Origin: CBDUQI01 sp965369325
Lineage (GTDB): Bacteria; Pseudomonadota; Gammaproteobacteria; Steroidobacterales; JBCBZW01
NCBI GenBank assembly: GCA_965369325.1
Contig: CBDUQI010000077.1
Span: 1-23,311, forward strand
Direction of reading: 5' to 3'
Length of the DNA stretch: 23,311 nt
Position numbers and translations under genes: made by a program. Below, one piece after another: positions 21,140-23,311 of this stretch (its first letter is position 1; every line of letters begins with the position of its first letter). The notes under the pieces are model-generated. The model worked only from the letters and a program-made list of their open reading frames with translations, did not search any database and was not told where the DNA came from.

Positions 21140-23311
21140 CTACCTTGCTGAACAGACATTTGGCTCGGCAGCCGGCCCCGGTGCACCGAAGAACGCGCCC
21201 TTCATCAGGCCCAAATCTTCGAAGTCCACGGTGCCGCTGCCGTTCAGATCAGCCACTGCGTCATTGGTGAAGAACACCTGCTTCAGCAACTCCAGATCGG
21301 CGAAGTTGATGGTGCAATCGTTGTTCAGATCCGCATCACACAGGTTACCAATGCCATCGCTGTCGCCATCGGCCTGGGCCGGGTTGGCCACATCCAAGCA
21401 ATTGTCCGAGTCATCGGCCACGCCGTCGGCGTCTGAGTCCACGCTATCGAGCGCAGGCAGCAGGCACCATTCCTCCAAACTACCGGTATCTGCACCCTCG
21501 TTGTCAGAGATAAACAGGGTCCACGTACCCGCCAGTGAATCGCCATTGAAGTTGGCGAGCATGTTGGTCGGCATCAAGCTGCCACTCAGAGCCGGAGTGC
21601 CTGGGTTACATGTATCTTCAACAACCACACTGGAGCTGTCGCTGAAGGTGGCATCGACGTTGTCGCTGGAGCAACCGAACTGAGTCGCTGGCACGCCCGG
21701 GCGGTCCATCAGGAACACGATTGCACCGGTGTCGATGTGCTGCAGACCAATGCGCAGATCACCCACATAGGTGTGTGTAACTTTAACCGACACGTCCAAG
21801 CCCTGCAGATTGCCTGATTCGCTAAGTACCAGAGTCGACTGAATGCCGGCCGGAGAGTCATCCGGAATATCCGCACCCGGTGAGGCACAGATAAGCGCTG
21901 CGGTGGTGAAAGTAGACACCGCCGAGTAGGCGCCATCGCCACACAGGTTATCGGCCTTCACGCGCCAGAAGTAGCTCGTCTCCGTGCCCAGGTTGATCGT
22001 CGGCGTGTGCTCGGTCTCGGTGACGGTCGCACTGTAGTCGATGCTCGAGAAAGAGGCATCATCATCAATCTCAATGGTATAGCTGCCGGCCTGTGCAATA
22101 GCGCTCCAGCTAAAGGTCGGCGACAGGGAGGTGCCAGTTTCGCCATTCGTCGGCATCGTCAGGCTGACAGCACCCGGCGCTGAATCAAACACTTCGACGC
22201 CCACGTTCACCGTGCGATCGTCCACACCAGTCGCAGAACCGACGACCGAGAACTGGTAGTCGCCTGCTGCGACACTGCCCACGCTGACCGATACGGTCGC
22301 GTTGGCGGCCGGGCTGGACGGAACGACAGGATTCGGCGAGATAGTGCCGTTGAAACCTGACGGCAGACCTGAGAAGGCCAACGCTACCGGGCTGTCGAAG
22401 TCCAGGATCTGGCCAACGGACAGGGTAATGTCCTGCAGACTGTCAGGTGCACACACCGCCTGTGCGGTGTTATCGCCGGTTAACACAAAGCTCGGGCCGG
22501 CCGCGATGTTAGTCGCGCTGCCTGCGAAGATGTCTTTCATGTTCGGCGGGCCGTCACGATTGTCGGTCCAGACCGCGAGGATGCGATCGCCCACCACTGT
22601 CAGGCCGTTGTAGTCGCCCCACTCCTGGCCGTCGGTGAGGTTGGAGGAGGTTACGCTTGAAAGACGCGTCAGCTCGTTCCAGGTGGTACCGCCATCCAGT
22701 GAGAAGGTGTAGTAGTAGTCCACACCGGTACGGTTCACCGAGTTTCTGGTGTCGTAGAAAGCCGCATGCACAACGCCGGCTTCATCAACGGTCATCCACT
22801 GGTTGTAGCGGTCGACGGTCAGAAAGTCATTCTCGGCGTGCGGAATGGACTCCTGCCACGTAGCACCACCGTCACGCGAGTAAGCCACGTGCACCTGGTT
22901 GTGGTTAGCGTTGGGGTTGCTGTCGACTTCCGGCGCCTGAGTATCGGTCCAGGCCGCGTAGATGCTGCCATCAAACGCGCCGCCGGAGCGGTCGGCGTCA
23001 GCCGCAACGTAAATCCATGAGCGGCGGCTTTCCATTGAAGGCACCGGCCAGTCAAACGCACCGTTGGTGTTGGCGACCACCACCGGAGCATCAAAGCTCA
23101 CACCGCCGTCGCCGGACTTAAGCATGATGATCTGCTGGTTGTTAAAGGCGCCATAGAAGTAATAGATGTTGCCCGCAGAATCGGTGGTGATGTCACTGCC
23201 GATACCGGGCGGCGCGCTACCGAAGGCCTGGATGTCGAAGGTGGCGCCGAAATCGGTCGAGCGCGCAAACTGCATGGTGTTGCCGTTGTGGTACGTGATG
23301 TACACGTTGTC
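21140..23311 (-). CDS. Secreted BNR/sialidase-like protein with P domain and dockerin-like tail, 5' end missing
   Basis: C-terminal part (723 codons visible) of a large exported protein; the frame runs open through the window edge, so the true start and signal peptide are outside. Numbering here is from the GTG at 23305. The first part (about 1-270) has Asp-box motifs of BNR/sialidase-type propellers (STDFGATF, SGDGGVSF, SRDGGATW, SLDGGTTW). Ig-like/fibronectin-like regions (about 280-470) follow, including SYFWRVKADN. Residues about 495-618 are a proprotein-convertase P domain (VGDLRIGLQHID, LAGTWTLFISD), common at the end of secreted proteases. Next come thrombospondin-3-like repeats (620-657) and two dockerin/EF-hand-like loops (658-721) with FFGAPGP near the end. 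A sialidase active site cannot be shown; it may be a peptidase-associated or adhesive protein. It has its own terminator. Confidence 0.85.
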   Translation of the reverse strand, partial: DNVYITYHNGNTMQFARSTDFGATFDIQAFGSAPPGIGSDITTDSAGNIYYFYGAFNNQQIIMLKSGDGGVSFDAPVVVANTNGAFDWPVPSMESRRSWIYVAADADRSGGAFDGSIYAAWTDTQAPEVDSNPNANHNQVHVAYSRDGGATWQESIPHAENDFLTVDRYNQWMTVDEAGVVHAAFYDTRNSVNRTGVDYYYTFSLDGGTTWNELTRLSSVTSSNLTDGQEWGDYNGLTVVGDRILAVWTDNRDGPPNMKDIFAGSATNIAAGPSFVLTGDNTAQAVCAPDSLQDITLSVGQILDFDSPVALAFSGLPSGFNGTISPNPVVPSSPAANATVSVSVGSVAAGDYQFSVVGSATGVDDRTVNVGVEVFDSAPGAVSLTMPTNGETGTSLSPTFSWSAIAQAGSYTIEIDDDASFSSIDYSATVTETEHTPTINLGTETSYFWRVKADNLCGDGAYSAVSTFTTAALICASPGADIPDDSPAGIQSTLVLSESGNLQGLDVSVKVTHTYVGDLRIGLQHIDTGAIVFLMDRPGVPATQFGCSSDNVDATFSDSSSVVVEDTCNPGTPALSGSLMPTNMLANFNGDSLAGTWTLFISDNEGADTGSLEEWCLLPALDSVDSDADGVADDSDNCLDVANPAQADGDSDGIGNLCDADLNNDCTINFADLELLKQVFFTNDAVADLNGSGTVDFEDLGLMKGAFFGAPGPAAEPNVCSAR

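Overview
The window looks like a GC-rich gammaproteobacterial chromosome, most likely marine or aquatic. The evidence is an E. coli-type glucokinase, TtcA, an MltD-like transglycosylase, a two-domain fatty acyl reductase very close in layout to the Marinobacter wax-ester enzyme, and large Sec-exported proteins ending in thrombospondin-3/dockerin-like calcium motifs. I see no rRNA, tRNA, insertion sequence, phage gene or CRISPR array, and no gene-free stretch over 300 bases. Coding is dense and mostly on the minus strand.

Layout: (1) 9-971, glucokinase (+). (2) 1056-5006, a 1316-residue secreted protein (-) built from four tandem 774-bp units; a terminator lies at its 3' end. Facing away from it is a membrane-anchored HTH-TPR protein (5198-7285, +), across a 191-bp intergenic region carrying short phased repeats. 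(3) 9612-7301, a two-gene minus operon: ttcA, then an exported M20 peptidase of the PM20D1/CPS1 type. (4) 9824-11614, a lytic transglycosylase with three LysM domains (+), whose stop codon overlaps that of the next, convergent gene. (5) 14440-11611, two paralogous dynamin/Era-like GTPases (-) with a 77-nt overlap and a good -10 box upstream. (6) 18881-14548, a minus-strand run: small TPR protein, YugP-like zinc peptidase, FG-GAP/UnbV secreted protein, alkyltransferase-like DNA repair protein, and a 124-residue unknown. The last three are joined by 4-nt stop/start overlaps. (7) 20987-18999, fatty acyl reductase (-). (8) 23311-21140, 3' part of a secreted sialidase-like/P-domain protein (-), cut by the window edge, with a strong terminator.

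How the genes relate: much of the window serves the cell envelope and exported proteins (two dockerin-tailed proteins, FG-GAP protein, MltD, M20 peptidase, YugP, membrane GTPases). Metabolic genes are glucokinase (glucose entry) and the acyl reductase (fatty alcohols, probably for wax esters). Nucleic-acid upkeep is represented by TtcA (tRNA thiolation) and the alkyltransferase-like protein. No clearly new defence or mobile system is visible. The strongest leads are the C-terminal tail shared by two otherwise unrelated secreted proteins, the exact-period giant repeat protein beside a possible transmembrane regulator, and the repeat-extended alkyltransferase-like protein translationally coupled to a protein I do not recognise.
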